Positions 53,463 through 63,643 of a DNA stretch of 64,000 nt are shown in pieces. Made by a program: the position numbers and the translations under genes. The notes below the pieces were generated by a model that had not been told where the DNA came from, searched no databases, and saw nothing but the letters and a program-made list of their open reading frames with translations. Origin of the DNA: Flagellimonas lutaonensis (GTDB lineage Bacteria > Bacteroidota > Bacteroidia > Flavobacteriales > Flavobacteriaceae); NCBI RefSeq assembly GCF_000963865.1, contig NZ_CP011071.1:3088001-3152000 (forward strand). Direction: 5' to 3'. The number at the start of each line of letters is the position of its first letter. Position 1 is the first letter of the stretch.

Positions 53463-54998
53463 CTAGCCCAACCAACCTTCCCTGTCCAGACTGCGATACT
53501 GTATCGCTTCGCTGATGTGGTTGCCGTTTATGTGCGCAACGTTTTCAAGATCTGCAATGGTTCTTGCCACCTTTAATATACGGTCATAGGCACGTGCCGA
53601 AAGATTTAGGCGTTCCATGGCATTTTTGAGCAGTTCTTTCGATGCATCATCCAATATACAGAACTCGCGAATCTGCTTACTGCCCATCTGTGCATTGTAG
53701 TGCACATTGTCCAATTCTTTGAATCGTCGGGTCTGCAGGTCTCGAGCGGCCATGACCCGTTTTCTGATCTCAACACTGCTCTCGCCTTTTCGGTCTTCTG
53801 ATAATTTTTCAAAAGGTACGGGGGTCACCTCGATATGAATGTCGATCCTATCCAACAACGGACCCGAAATCTTGCCCAGATACCGTTGCATCTCGGCCGG
53901 TGAAGAGGTAACAGGTGCGTCAGGATCGTTAAAATAACCGCTCGGACTAGGGTTCATGCTCGCCACCAACATAAAACTGCTCGGGTAAGTGACTGTAAAT
54001 TTAGCCCTGGATATGGTCACCTCCCTATCTTCCAACGGTTGTCGCATCACCTCGAGAACACTTCTTTTAAATTCTGGCAACTCATCTAAAAACAATACCC
54101 CGTTATGGGCCAACGAAATTTCGCCAGGTTGCGGATAGGTGCCTCCACCGACCAAGGCCACATCTGAAATGGTGTGGTGCGGACTTCTAAAAGGCCGCTG
54201 GCTCATCAACCCCATATTCTTTATTTTACCGACCACGCTGTGTATTTTAGTGGTTTCAAGTGCCTCATGCAGCGTCATGGGCGGTAGAATGGATGGCAAT
54301 CTCTTGGCAAGCATGGTCTTGCCAGCCCCTGGGGGACCTATCAAAATAATGTTGTGCCCCCCTGCCGCGGCAATTTCCATACAGCGCTTAATGCTCTCTT
54401 GGCCCTTTACATCTGAAAAATCGAATTCAGGAAAATCGAGCTGCTTAAAAAATTCGGCCCTTGTATCAACAATGGTTTCTTCAAGTTGCGCGCCTATGTC
54501 AAAAAAATCAATCACCTCTTTGATGTTTTCGACGCCGTACACTTTCAAATTGTTCACGATAGCCGCTTCCTTGGCATTTTCCTTTGGAAGGATAAATCCC
54601 TTGAAACCTTCCTTTTGGGCCTCAATGGCAATAGGAAGGGCCCCTTTAATGGGTTGTACTGTTCCGTCCAAAGAAAGCTCGCCCATAATAAGGTATTGGC
54701 CAATATCCTCCGATTTAATTTGCCCTGAAGCAGCCAGAATACCCACTGCCAAGGTCAAATCGTAGGCAGATCCTTCCTTTCGAAGGTCTGCGGGTGCCAT
54801 GTTGATGGTAATCTTTTTACCGGGAATCTTATACCCATTGTTCTTAAGGGCGGCCGCAATACGATAGTTACTTTCTTTAATGGCATTATCAGGCAGGCCT
54901 ACCAAATGGTATCCGATTCCTTGGTCTACATTGACCTCTACCGTTATGGTCTGGGCATCGACACCAAAAACGGCACTGCCAAAAACTTTTGTGAGCAT
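53463..54998 (-). CDS. comM: YifB/ComM family Mg-chelatase-like AAA+ ATPase
   Basis: The 511-residue protein has an N-terminal Lon-protease-like S16 domain fold (about residues 1-170), an AAA+ module with Walker A IGPPGAGKTMLAKRLPSILPP and FLDELPEFKRSVLEVMRQPLEDREV, and a C-terminal Mg-chelatase-like domain (LNLSARAYDRILKVARTIADLE). ComM helicases help branch migration when natural transformation DNA is integrated; other YifB roles are not known. Length matches the family (about 510). Confidence 0.95.
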   Translation of the reverse strand: MLTKVFGSAVFGVDAQTITVEVNVDQGIGYHLVGLPDNAIKESNYRIAAALKNNGYKIPGKKITINMAPADLRKEGSAYDLTLAVGILAASGQIKSEDIGQYLIMGELSLDGTVQPIKGALPIAIEAQKEGFKGFILPKENAKEAAIVNNLKVYGVENIKEVIDFFDIGAQLEETIVDTRAEFFKQLDFPEFDFSDVKGQESIKRCMEIAAAGGHNIILIGPPGAGKTMLAKRLPSILPPMTLHEALETTKIHSVVGKIKNMGLMSQRPFRSPHHTISDVALVGGGTYPQPGEISLAHNGVLFLDELPEFKRSVLEVMRQPLEDREVTISRAKFTVTYPSSFMLVASMNPSPSGYFNDPDAPVTSSPAEMQRYLGKISGPLLDRIDIHIEVTPVPFEKLSEDRKGESSVEIRKRVMAARDLQTRRFKELDNVHYNAQMGSKQIREFCILDDASKELLKNAMERLNLSARAYDRILKVARTIADLENVAHINGNHISEAIQYRSLDREGWLG

Positions 54999-55028
54999 AG
55001 TCAGTGTTTGCCCCTAAAATATAGCATT

Positions 55029-56828
55029 TTAATTATTTATGGGTGTCTTGGATTTGGTTACGACAAACTCCTTTTTGATGGAAACTGGTTTTCCGTAGGT
55101 GGTAAAGCCCTCCAAATAAATATCAAAATCACCTGTTATGTCCGAGGTATAAAACTCAAAGTTGGCTTCCGTTCCGCTCAAATCAACCTGCGGTTCCCAT
55201 AGAAGCAATCGTCTATAATCAGGAATCCTTCGATTGATGTCGGATTCCTGTGAATAGGATTGCCTAAAGTAGTTTTTTTCAGTTTTTGGGAGCTCAAGGT
55301 CACTTACGATTGAATTGTTACGCTGGAACCCGTCATAATAATCACCATTTACGGTTTCTATGGATACAATGCCCTGGTATTGCTTGGCACCCAAGATCAA
55401 TTGATCACGAAGAACCTTAATGGTCTTTACCTGTTCTGCTTTAAAATCCTTTATACTACCGTGATCGGGAATGAACACCCCATCTATCAAAACAATGGCA
55501 GGATAGTCGTTATAGGGTTCGTTGAACTTTTCGAAATCTTGTGCCACTCGAATATAATCATGGCCATCTTTGCCCGTTCTGTACCCAACCGTATTTAGGA
55601 TCTCGATCAAGGTTTCCTGCAAGGTTGGAAATCTGGTGTACTCATCAAGATTGAACACCTCAGGAACTCCACCGTCAAAGGGGTCTATAGGATCTGGTTG
55701 CAAAATGGAATCGGGCTTTACCTCAAAATAGGCATTCTCAATTTGGTTTTGGATGCTGCGTTCTTTTATTGCCGCTGCATCTGAAGGGTCAATGGTGAAA
55801 TTACCAAACTTCATTGAATCAAATGGCAAATCTTCCTGTCGCCCTATGTCAATGCTATACTCGCCTTGGTCAAGAACTTGAAAAATTGTAAGCGGCGTTT
55901 TATATTCTTTTCTCAAATAGGTGAAAAAATATCCGTTTTGGTCTGTGGTGGCCAATTTTAGCAAAAACTCTTGCCCAGGGACCGAAATGATTACCTCTTT
56001 ACCAACCGCTGGAAGATTATTGATATCATCGATAACCCTGCCGAAAATGAGTTCGCCCCGCTGTTCCGGTAGAAAAATTGAATCACCAATTGTCTGTGGT
56101 ATCCGCTTATTGACCGATAAATATCTATCTGTAAATGTCTCGGCGTCCATTCTAGGTCTGACGGCCAATTGTTCTATTTTTTTAACGGCTATCGAATACT
56201 GGCCATGGCCTAGATTGCCTTTATAATTTCGCAAGGTAAGCATCACTTTTTGCCTGGTTACAAAGGTTAGGGTGTCAAGTTGCAATTGTAAAAGGTCGTT
56301 TCTTTCCTCCTGTTTTAGGTCTGGATCTTTTCTGTCGTTACTTTTAACGCTTATCTCTTTGTCTTGGGCATTTTGCCTTAAAATAGCGGATTGGTCTGCC
56401 AGATAAGGATTTACAATGGCAATATCATCTTTAAAGACTTGTGCCAGTCCACCATTTTTCATCCATTGGGTGTAGGCCACCAGTTTATAGTTTCCAGAAG
56501 GCACGTCGGTATTGATGAAGTGGTCACTTTGGCCCATGCCCTTTTCCAATCTGATCTTGTGCTCAAAAACGGGTTCACCCTTGTCGTTCACCAAACTCAC
56601 ATAGGCCATTCGGCTGATACTGCTCAATTTGTTGGTCTGGGCATTTATGCAATATAGTTTGTAGTAAAGGTACTCCCCGGAGAAAAGTAATGGCGATGAA
56701 GCATGGACGTACATCTTCTCCATGGGCACCTTCTGAAGGTTTAAAAGTTCGGTGCCATCGCTTATTTTATACTGGGCATTTGCCACTTGAAAGCCTACAA
56801 ACAGTATTATGAACACTATTCTTTTCAT
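55029..56828 (-). CDS. Exported macroglobulin/plug-like protein of a TonB-receptor locus
   Basis: The 599-residue product has a signal peptide (FVGFQVANAQ). The first 130 residues resemble macroglobulin MG2-type domains (EKMYVHASSPLLFSGEYLYYKLYC). A later carboxypeptidase-regulatory-like stretch (GELIFGRVIDDINNLPAVGKEVIISVPG) and a TonB-plug-like part (IVLIDGVFIPDHGSIKDFKAEQVKTIKVLRD) follow. There is no barrel, so it probably works in the periplasm with the receptor and DUF4249 proteins encoded just upstream. It starts 9 bases after the DUF4249 stop. Function is not established. Confidence 0.82.
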   Translation of the reverse strand: MKRIVFIILFVGFQVANAQYKISDGTELLNLQKVPMEKMYVHASSPLLFSGEYLYYKLYCINAQTNKLSSISRMAYVSLVNDKGEPVFEHKIRLEKGMGQSDHFINTDVPSGNYKLVAYTQWMKNGGLAQVFKDDIAIVNPYLADQSAILRQNAQDKEISVKSNDRKDPDLKQEERNDLLQLQLDTLTFVTRQKVMLTLRNYKGNLGHGQYSIAVKKIEQLAVRPRMDAETFTDRYLSVNKRIPQTIGDSIFLPEQRGELIFGRVIDDINNLPAVGKEVIISVPGQEFLLKLATTDQNGYFFTYLRKEYKTPLTIFQVLDQGEYSIDIGRQEDLPFDSMKFGNFTIDPSDAAAIKERSIQNQIENAYFEVKPDSILQPDPIDPFDGGVPEVFNLDEYTRFPTLQETLIEILNTVGYRTGKDGHDYIRVAQDFEKFNEPYNDYPAIVLIDGVFIPDHGSIKDFKAEQVKTIKVLRDQLILGAKQYQGIVSIETVNGDYYDGFQRNNSIVSDLELPKTEKNYFRQSYSQESDINRRIPDYRRLLLWEPQVDLSGTEANFEFYTSDITGDFDIYLEGFTTYGKPVSIKKEFVVTKSKTPINN

Positions 56829-56837
56829 AGTCTTATA

Positions 56838-58166
56838 TTATTCTATCCAAAAATCCGGTACTACATTTTCACCGAGCAAAGTACAATCGCCACATATTCT
56901 CGCCACATATTTATAGGGACCAGGACAAGAGCCAATATTTTCATCGTTATTTCCCGTATAAGTGATCAATCCGAGGTGAACCCGTTCAATTATCGATTGC
57001 GGACAGTGGTCTCCACCATCAGGTCCACTGGCGCAATAAGACCTGTGAGACTCTGGAGAGCTGTGCTCCCCACAATTAAATGGATATGGCGGCAGTTCTT
57101 CCCCAGGAAAAAAATCGACATAATCAAAAAAGATACGCTCTTCAGAAACACTCACCGCCTCTACATAGCCCAATACATTCTCTGGGTTACCATCTTTTCT
57201 TGTAACATTCGCTACCAAGGCCCCCGGTTGTATCTGCGAAAACAGGCTTTCGGTTTCGGAGAATTTCTTCAAGGTTTCATAAAATGAATAAGCCTCGATA
57301 GATTGTACCAACTGCCTCACCAATATGCTGTAACGGTGTGAAATGATAAAATCATTGCGGTCGATGAACCTGACCTGAAAGCGCTCAACATTTGGGGCGG
57401 CATTGCCCGTGGTACTGACTTGTTCAATGGTATTGGACTGTACAGTATTATAGCAAACCCTGTTCTGTACGGTTCTGGGTACTATTTCGAGATTATAGGT
57501 AGGCTCTGGCAGTGCGCATGGATCATAATTGGTCAACAAAAAGTCTTCATCGTCCCAAAAGGGGGCGATTATTTTGTAGGTTTCCTCGTAAGTATAGCGA
57601 TAATTCATGGGCATACCATCTGTGGGTTGACTATCGACATAAATGGCAATACCTTCAATCCCCAAATCGCTAACGGTCCGTTCGGCATAAACATCTGTTA
57701 TTTCAGAAGTTCCTTTGATTTCAAGTGGTTCTGAAACATACTCTTTTCCATCCGCAGTAGTAATTTCCATACGGTATACTAGGTCGTTCTGCAGGGCAAA
57801 CGGTTGTTCAGATAAATAGGTGCCCGATTCGGCTTCAGAAAAGCCAAAATCACTGCCGTCTGATCCGATTACCCTTATGGAAGCGTTTTGTTCGACATTG
57901 ACCGAATCCCTTGGGCCAATACCCAAAGGAATAAAGGGGTTGTAAATGGTATCGGTCTCTAAATCGAGCCTAATATCAGAACGGCTCAAATATACCTTTT
58001 GGCGCTTGAATTCGTCTGTAAGGGTAGCTTCAACCACCAATAGTCCTTTTTCATTGCCTTCTCTGACGGTTGAAAAGTCAAGCTCTTTAACACACGAAAT
58101 AAAAGTTGAAATTGCCATAAAGGACAAAAGGGCGTTTAGAAAGATATTGATCGTTTTTATTTTCAT
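56838..58166 (-). CDS. DUF4249 lipoprotein
   Basis: From the ATG at 58166 the 442-residue product has a lipoprotein signal peptide (lipobox FISC), followed by KELDF and the LVVEATLTDEFKRQKVYLSRS stretch typical of DUF4249. Such proteins are encoded with TonB-dependent receptors in Bacteroidota and are thought to be surface lipoproteins in uptake. Late cysteines (FNCGEHSSP, YCASGPDGGDHC, ICGDCTLLG) are unusual in number and could bind metal or form disulfides. An earlier ATG at 58178 would add four residues. Confidence 0.88.
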   Translation of the reverse strand: MKIKTINIFLNALLSFMAISTFISCVKELDFSTVREGNEKGLLVVEATLTDEFKRQKVYLSRSDIRLDLETDTIYNPFIPLGIGPRDSVNVEQNASIRVIGSDGSDFGFSEAESGTYLSEQPFALQNDLVYRMEITTADGKEYVSEPLEIKGTSEITDVYAERTVSDLGIEGIAIYVDSQPTDGMPMNYRYTYEETYKIIAPFWDDEDFLLTNYDPCALPEPTYNLEIVPRTVQNRVCYNTVQSNTIEQVSTTGNAAPNVERFQVRFIDRNDFIISHRYSILVRQLVQSIEAYSFYETLKKFSETESLFSQIQPGALVANVTRKDGNPENVLGYVEAVSVSEERIFFDYVDFFPGEELPPYPFNCGEHSSPESHRSYCASGPDGGDHCPQSIIERVHLGLITYTGNNDENIGSCPGPYKYVARICGDCTLLGENVVPDFWIE

Positions 58167-58266
58167 TATTATATCCAATATTTGGGAACGGCAAGGCCAC
58201 CATTACAACAGATAACCTTCCTGTATGCATTTATTAAAAAAAGTAAATGTTGAATTGGGTATTTCA

Positions 58267-61080
58267 TTAAAATTTAAAATTGTAGGTTATCGATGGCACG
58301 GGTATGGCGAAAATGGAACTCTGCAATGCCTTTACCTCACCTGCTTCTGTCACAAAGAACACCGAATATGGATTGTTTCTTCCCAATACATTGTACACCG
58401 AAATCGTCCAAAAGCTATGTGCCAATTTGTTCTTTCGGTGGTTGCCCTCGATGTTAACGCCGATATCTAAACGGTAATAATCTGGAATCCTGAACTTGTT
58501 GCGGTCGCTGTAGAACACAAAGTCAGAATTGTTGAACCGAAAGGTGCCGATAGGGTATGTTACTGGCCTTCCCGTTTGGCACACAAAGTTCATAGAAATG
58601 CTATACCTACGTGTTATACGGTAGTTCGATATCAGGCTGACATCGTGTGGCTTGTCAAAATTAGATGGAAAAAACTCGCCATTGTTTATACGCTCTTCGC
58701 TAAAGTCGCTATCAAACTTGTAGAATGATCTTGAATAGGTATAACCAAGCCAGCCATTGAATTTTCCACGTTTTTTCTTGAGCAAAAACTCTATCCCGTA
58801 TGCCTTGCCTTCGCCCTGTAATATTTCGGTCTCGACATTGCGGTTCAAGAACAAGTTTGCGCCTGTTTTGAAGTCAAGAACGTCATCCATCCGTTTAAAA
58901 TATCCTTCTAAACTGAGCTCATACATGTTGTCATTGAAATTCTTATAAAGACCCAAAGAGGCTTGGTACCCTGTCTGGGGACGTATGTTAAGGTCAGAGA
59001 GCTTCCATGTGTCGATTGGTGATACCGTGGTGTTGTTCGAAAGGGTGTGCACAAACTGATAGGCATTGTTAAAACTTGCCTTTACCGATAAATCCGGTCT
59101 GAGAAAATATCGACCTGAAACCCGAATCTCTGGTCCGCCATAGGTTTTAATTACCTCTCCACTGCCATATTGTACCGTGTCTCTAACCGTGGCTTCGTTC
59201 TTGGGCTGGCCTTCGCTATAAGTTCGCTGAGAACCACTGCCCAAAGCGGCAAAAAAGGCATACCGTAACCCCACATCAACGAGCAACTTGTCAGACACCT
59301 TAAATTGATCACCGATAAAAACAGCTGCTTCAAAGGCCTGTTCACGATCAATTTCAATCTGTTGCACATCAGATTCGGGGCCGTTGGGTTCTTTACTGCC
59401 CGGGTTCACTGAATAATATTTTGAGGTGATGCCGTAGTCAAGCGTATGGCGGTCATTCAACAGGGTGCGCAGCTTGTACTTCAACTGTGTTTCGTTAATG
59501 CCATAGTCAAGTTCGAAATCAGTGTTTGATTCCCCGTCAAAATCAATCCCAAAGCGGTAGTCACTATTTCCAACGAAAAGGACCCTGTTTGTTTTGTCGT
59601 TTAATTTGTGGTCCCATCGAATAGAGGCAAGTCCATTACTGTAATGATAGAGAGAGTCTGAGGTAATGCTAAAATCGTCACGGCTATAATAACCCGTGGC
59701 CTTTATTTCATTGTTATCATCTATGCGATGATGGTATTTTACAATACCGTCAAAGAACGAGGCGTTTCTATTGTTAAGGGATTCGTCGTCCAAGGAACGT
59801 AAGATCCAATCGGCATAGGCGCCCCTTGCCCCCACCACCAATGACGATTTCTCTTTTTCAATAGGAATCTCAAGTGCCAAATTACCAGTTACCGGGCCTA
59901 TGGAGCCCTCTCCTGAAAATTTCTCCACATTGCCATTTTTTGTTCTGATGTCGAATACCGAAGAAAGCCGCCCGCCAAACTCAACAGGCACACTGCCTTT
60001 GTAGATGTTTACCCCTTCTGTGGCAAAGGGGTTCAGGGCTTGAAATATGCCGAAAAAATGCGTGGGGTTGTAAATGATAGCATCGTCGAGCAAAATGAGG
60101 TTCTGGTCGGTTTTTCCACCACGCACATTGATACCGGAAGCACCTTCGCCCGCAGAAGAGATTCCCGGTAATGTCTTGGCAACTTGTAAAATATCGCGCT
60201 CGCCAAGTACCAACGGAATGTTCTTTGATTGTTCACTTTCAATCTTTTCGCTTCCTGTAACCGCATCTTCAACATTACTTGCCGCATCAGCCTCTACCAC
60301 TACCTCTTTCAATTGTTCGACCCCTTCCTCAAGATAGAGATCAAGGGTGCCGTCGTTGTAAATGATGATTTCGCGTTCGGCATCTTCTATTCCCATGGCG
60401 GAAGCGCTCAAAACATGGTATCCAGGGGGTAATTTAAGTTTATAGTTGCCATTTTGATCGGTAATCGTAACTTGATTTGCTCCCCTGACCCTGATGGCCA
60501 GATCAGATATGGGCTCTCCAGATTCTGTATTGATGGCCCTACCACTTAGTTCAAAGCTTGTTTGGGAACTGGTTCTGTCTGCCTTGCCAATAGCAATTAC
60601 TTCTTGTTCGCGCTTTTTCTGCCGAACTTCATCGTTGAAAAAAACAGGGGGTGGCCTCAGGCCTATCGGTGTGGCCGTTGGTTCACGCCCAATACTATCA
60701 CGGGCCTTCCCAAAAAAGTCTTTGGGCAGTTCATCGTAAACGAGCGTGTTCTTCAATAAAAACACCTTATTCTTTTTGTCGGTAATGTAAAAGTTAAGGT
60801 CACTTTCGTCTAAAATCTTTACAAGGGCAGACGACAAGGGCTCATCAATAAAAGAGGCCGTTACGTTCTTATCGGCAAGCCATTCATCCAAAAAATAGAA
60901 ATAACTGCCCGATTGTCGTTCCAACTCTAGAATGGCCTCTTTTAAGGAAGTATTTTCGAAGGTGGCCGAAACAGATTTTTCTTGGGCATTCAACAATCCG
61001 ATTGTGAACATTAAAATAAAGAAAAACTTTTTTTTGGGGGCAGCAAAACTGCCCATTAAGGATAGTGAATGGTGCGGCAT
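58267..61080 (-). CDS. TonB-dependent outer-membrane receptor with STN domain
   Basis: The 937-residue product has a signal peptide (FFFILMFTIGLLNAQ), a secretin/TonB short N-terminal (STN) domain (about residues 35-110), a carboxypeptidase D regulatory-like domain (about 180-260), a plug (GINVRGGKTDQNLILLDDAIIYNPTH) and a barrel ending in phenylalanine (ITYNFKF). STN domains usually signal to an anti-sigma factor, but no FecI/FecR pair lies in the window. It is the first gene of the trio with DUF4249 and the macroglobulin-like protein. The ligand is unknown. A start at 61056 is also possible. Confidence 0.93.
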   Translation of the reverse strand: MPHHSLSLMGSFAAPKKKFFFILMFTIGLLNAQEKSVSATFENTSLKEAILELERQSGSYFYFLDEWLADKNVTASFIDEPLSSALVKILDESDLNFYITDKKNKVFLLKNTLVYDELPKDFFGKARDSIGREPTATPIGLRPPPVFFNDEVRQKKREQEVIAIGKADRTSSQTSFELSGRAINTESGEPISDLAIRVRGANQVTITDQNGNYKLKLPPGYHVLSASAMGIEDAEREIIIYNDGTLDLYLEEGVEQLKEVVVEADAASNVEDAVTGSEKIESEQSKNIPLVLGERDILQVAKTLPGISSAGEGASGINVRGGKTDQNLILLDDAIIYNPTHFFGIFQALNPFATEGVNIYKGSVPVEFGGRLSSVFDIRTKNGNVEKFSGEGSIGPVTGNLALEIPIEKEKSSLVVGARGAYADWILRSLDDESLNNRNASFFDGIVKYHHRIDDNNEIKATGYYSRDDFSITSDSLYHYSNGLASIRWDHKLNDKTNRVLFVGNSDYRFGIDFDGESNTDFELDYGINETQLKYKLRTLLNDRHTLDYGITSKYYSVNPGSKEPNGPESDVQQIEIDREQAFEAAVFIGDQFKVSDKLLVDVGLRYAFFAALGSGSQRTYSEGQPKNEATVRDTVQYGSGEVIKTYGGPEIRVSGRYFLRPDLSVKASFNNAYQFVHTLSNNTTVSPIDTWKLSDLNIRPQTGYQASLGLYKNFNDNMYELSLEGYFKRMDDVLDFKTGANLFLNRNVETEILQGEGKAYGIEFLLKKKRGKFNGWLGYTYSRSFYKFDSDFSEERINNGEFFPSNFDKPHDVSLISNYRITRRYSISMNFVCQTGRPVTYPIGTFRFNNSDFVFYSDRNKFRIPDYYRLDIGVNIEGNHRKNKLAHSFWTISVYNVLGRNNPYSVFFVTEAGEVKALQSSIFAIPVPSITYNFKF

Positions 61081-61175
61081 TTAGAATCTTGAGAATTAGC
61101 TATGTCTCCAAGATACTAAAAAGTGGCAAGGTGTTCTGATATTTGATGTCTCGATTTAATATTTGATACAAGCTG

Positions 61176-63572
61176 CTACTTTTCAGGAGTGAAAATCAGC
61201 AAATGCTGAGATTTTTCCTTTATCTCCTCCTCATTCATCATCATCTTTTTGAACTCGCCGTTTACGTACATTTCAGCCTGATCCCTGTAGTGTTTGCTCA
61301 GGGGGTTGCCCGATTGCCCCGTGGGCAATATGCTCAGTCCGTTCTCGATATCTGAAAAATCTATGATCCGCCTAGTAGAAGGACCTGAGCTTACCCTGTA
61401 ATAAAGCGTGCTGTCATATGGGAAACCAAGATTGTTAATGACTTCACGACTACCATGAATGGGAAATGGCCCAACATTAAAGAAACTTTTGAGCGCCTTT
61501 ACTTGCCCAATCGGATGGCCATGCTCAAGGGTGTGTACCTTTTGCCATTGCCACTGCGATATGTCGTCACCAAAATCTTCTTGCAGCGACTGCCAAGCCT
61601 GCATGAACGATTTTAACACAATTTCATACCGGGTCTCTTTTTTGTCTGGGGTGGTCACGTCATCCCACCAAATACCCTCATCCCTTCTGGCGCCTGGGGC
61701 AATTTGCCTTTTTAATAGGTGGGTAGACAAAAATTGTTTGAACTGTTCAGGCCCCAGCTCATCTTCAAAGGTGTTCTTCAAAACAAAATATTCACTACGA
61801 TGGTAAAAAGTGCCTGCTATCGATTCGAGAGGGTAATCGCCTTTCCAGTTCTTCAACTCATCAAGCAGCATCACTTGGTTTTCATTCAACTCTCGAACTT
61901 CCATGTGTTTTATAAGGTCTCCGATAATTTCGGGGTTGACGCTGGAGGTTACGTCCAAAATCATTTCGCTTACAGCTTCTTTGTCCCAGTCATCCTTGCC
62001 CTCCAAGAGTTGTACAATTCGCTTTGCGCGGTTCTCAGGGAGGTAATATCCCGGATATAACATTCCTGCTATCGAGTCGGGCTGGTTGTTTGCTGAATAT
62101 ACATAGTGCCAAGGTGGATTGATGGCTTGGGGATTCTCTGAGAAATCAAGATAACGAAGTGGTTCTTGCTTGCCAGAGACACCGTCTAGAATCAATTTGG
62201 TAGACAGGCTGTCAGGCATTTCATAGAGTTTGGCAGCGGCCCACCATGCCACATTGCCCTCGGCATCTCCGTACATAACATTAAGGCCAGGGGCATGTAT
62301 TTTCGGCAGTGCTTGGCTGAACTCTTCGATATCGGTGGCCATGGTAATGCCATACAGTGCATCCAAGACCTGATTTTCTACTTTGGTGTAGATCCAAGAC
62401 ATGGCAACGGGCCGTTCACCCGAAACTTGGTCGGCAATACCATTTAGTACGGGGCCATGTCGCGTTTTCTTATAGGAGAAGGAAAGCTTGTCCCCATCTT
62501 TGACCTTAATGGTCTTAGTGACGAATCCATAATTTTCAAAACCTTTTTCAGTCTTATATTTTGTGGAATCGGAAGGATGGTTTTCCTCGTAATAAAAATC
62601 AATGTCATCGTTCTCGAACATCGTCATGCCGTATGCCAGTTGACGGTTATGCCCCAATAACGGAAAGGGCACCCCGGCCAAATGATAACCATATTTTTCG
62701 TAGGTAGGGGTGCTGACATGCGCCTCGTACCAAACCGATGGCTGGGCAAAACCAATATGGGGGTCATTGGCAAAAATGACCTTGCCGTTCTTTGTTTTTT
62801 CGGGAGCTATTACCCAACTATTGCTTCCCTCGAATTGTGGCAGGGGTAATTTTTCAAGGGCTTCGGTCGCCATGGCCGTTATGTTCAAGGAAACCGAATC
62901 AATTTTTTGTGGGTTATAGTTTTTGATCCATACCGTAGCTGTGTCAGATGCCACGGCCAACTCGGCCAAATAGGCATCGCCCCACTTGTTCTTGATATTG
63001 GTCAACAAGGGATCGGTCTTATGGGCCATGGCAAAGCTAAAGGCCATATAACCCACTGAGTTGTAGATGTCTTCTAAGGTGAATGGTGTCTTGTCCAATC
63101 CTGTAAAGTAGAATTCCACCGGTGTGGGCCCCTCATCGATAAACTGGTTTATACCATCGAGATATGCCTGCGATAGTCTTACCATTTCGCCGTCCATATC
63201 AAGATTCGCAAGGGTTTCGTTAGTATGCTCGTCTATCCCCAGAGATAGAAAGAACTTATCGGTCTTGACCAAGTCGGGGCCAAATACTTCTGAAAGTCCT
63301 CCTTTGGCGACCCTACGCAGCAATTCCATTTGCCAGAGGCGGTCTTGGGCATGAACATAGCCCAGCACACGAAAGGCATCTTCATTGTTATTCGCGTATA
63401 TATGTGGAACGCCATAGGTGTCAAAATACACTTCTACCGGCTGCTTGAGCTGAGGCAGTTCTTTTTCACCTTCGTAGGTGGGGGTCAGTGAGTTGATAAA
63501 AATACCCCCGGCCAACAAAAAAACACCCAGCAATACCAATAGCACCAAAAGTGCCTTCTTCAATCTCTTCAT
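61176..63572 (-). CDS. Penicillin acylase family Ntn hydrolase
   Basis: The 798-residue product begins with a membrane-spanning signal-like segment (LLVLLVLLGVFLLAGG). The precursor has the acylase family layout: alpha-chain region with GVPHIYANNNEDAFRVLGYVHAQDRLWQMELLRR, a processing site before Ser250 (FEGSNSWVIAP), and the beta chain with NDPHIGFAQPSVWYEAH and GHNRQLAYGMTMFENDDIDFY. Autocleavage exposes Ser250 as the nucleophile. Members cleave amides such as penicillin G or acyl-homoserine lactones; the substrate here is not predictable. It stands alone on the minus strand. Confidence 0.93.
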   Translation of the reverse strand: MKRLKKALLVLLVLLGVFLLAGGIFINSLTPTYEGEKELPQLKQPVEVYFDTYGVPHIYANNNEDAFRVLGYVHAQDRLWQMELLRRVAKGGLSEVFGPDLVKTDKFFLSLGIDEHTNETLANLDMDGEMVRLSQAYLDGINQFIDEGPTPVEFYFTGLDKTPFTLEDIYNSVGYMAFSFAMAHKTDPLLTNIKNKWGDAYLAELAVASDTATVWIKNYNPQKIDSVSLNITAMATEALEKLPLPQFEGSNSWVIAPEKTKNGKVIFANDPHIGFAQPSVWYEAHVSTPTYEKYGYHLAGVPFPLLGHNRQLAYGMTMFENDDIDFYYEENHPSDSTKYKTEKGFENYGFVTKTIKVKDGDKLSFSYKKTRHGPVLNGIADQVSGERPVAMSWIYTKVENQVLDALYGITMATDIEEFSQALPKIHAPGLNVMYGDAEGNVAWWAAAKLYEMPDSLSTKLILDGVSGKQEPLRYLDFSENPQAINPPWHYVYSANNQPDSIAGMLYPGYYLPENRAKRIVQLLEGKDDWDKEAVSEMILDVTSSVNPEIIGDLIKHMEVRELNENQVMLLDELKNWKGDYPLESIAGTFYHRSEYFVLKNTFEDELGPEQFKQFLSTHLLKRQIAPGARRDEGIWWDDVTTPDKKETRYEIVLKSFMQAWQSLQEDFGDDISQWQWQKVHTLEHGHPIGQVKALKSFFNVGPFPIHGSREVINNLGFPYDSTLYYRVSSGPSTRRIIDFSDIENGLSILPTGQSGNPLSKHYRDQAEMYVNGEFKKMMMNEEEIKEKSQHLLIFTPEK

Positions 63573-63643
63573 CTACTTTAGTCGGTTAGATAGCGCAGAT
63601 TAAAAATACTGCAATTTTCGGGAGAGGCAATGATGTTTTTGAA

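Noticed and set aside
53459-53468. Perfect palindrome GGGCTAGCCC between the nuclease-like gene and comM as a terminator.
   Set aside because: There is no loop and no T tract; a 10-base palindrome here may be chance.
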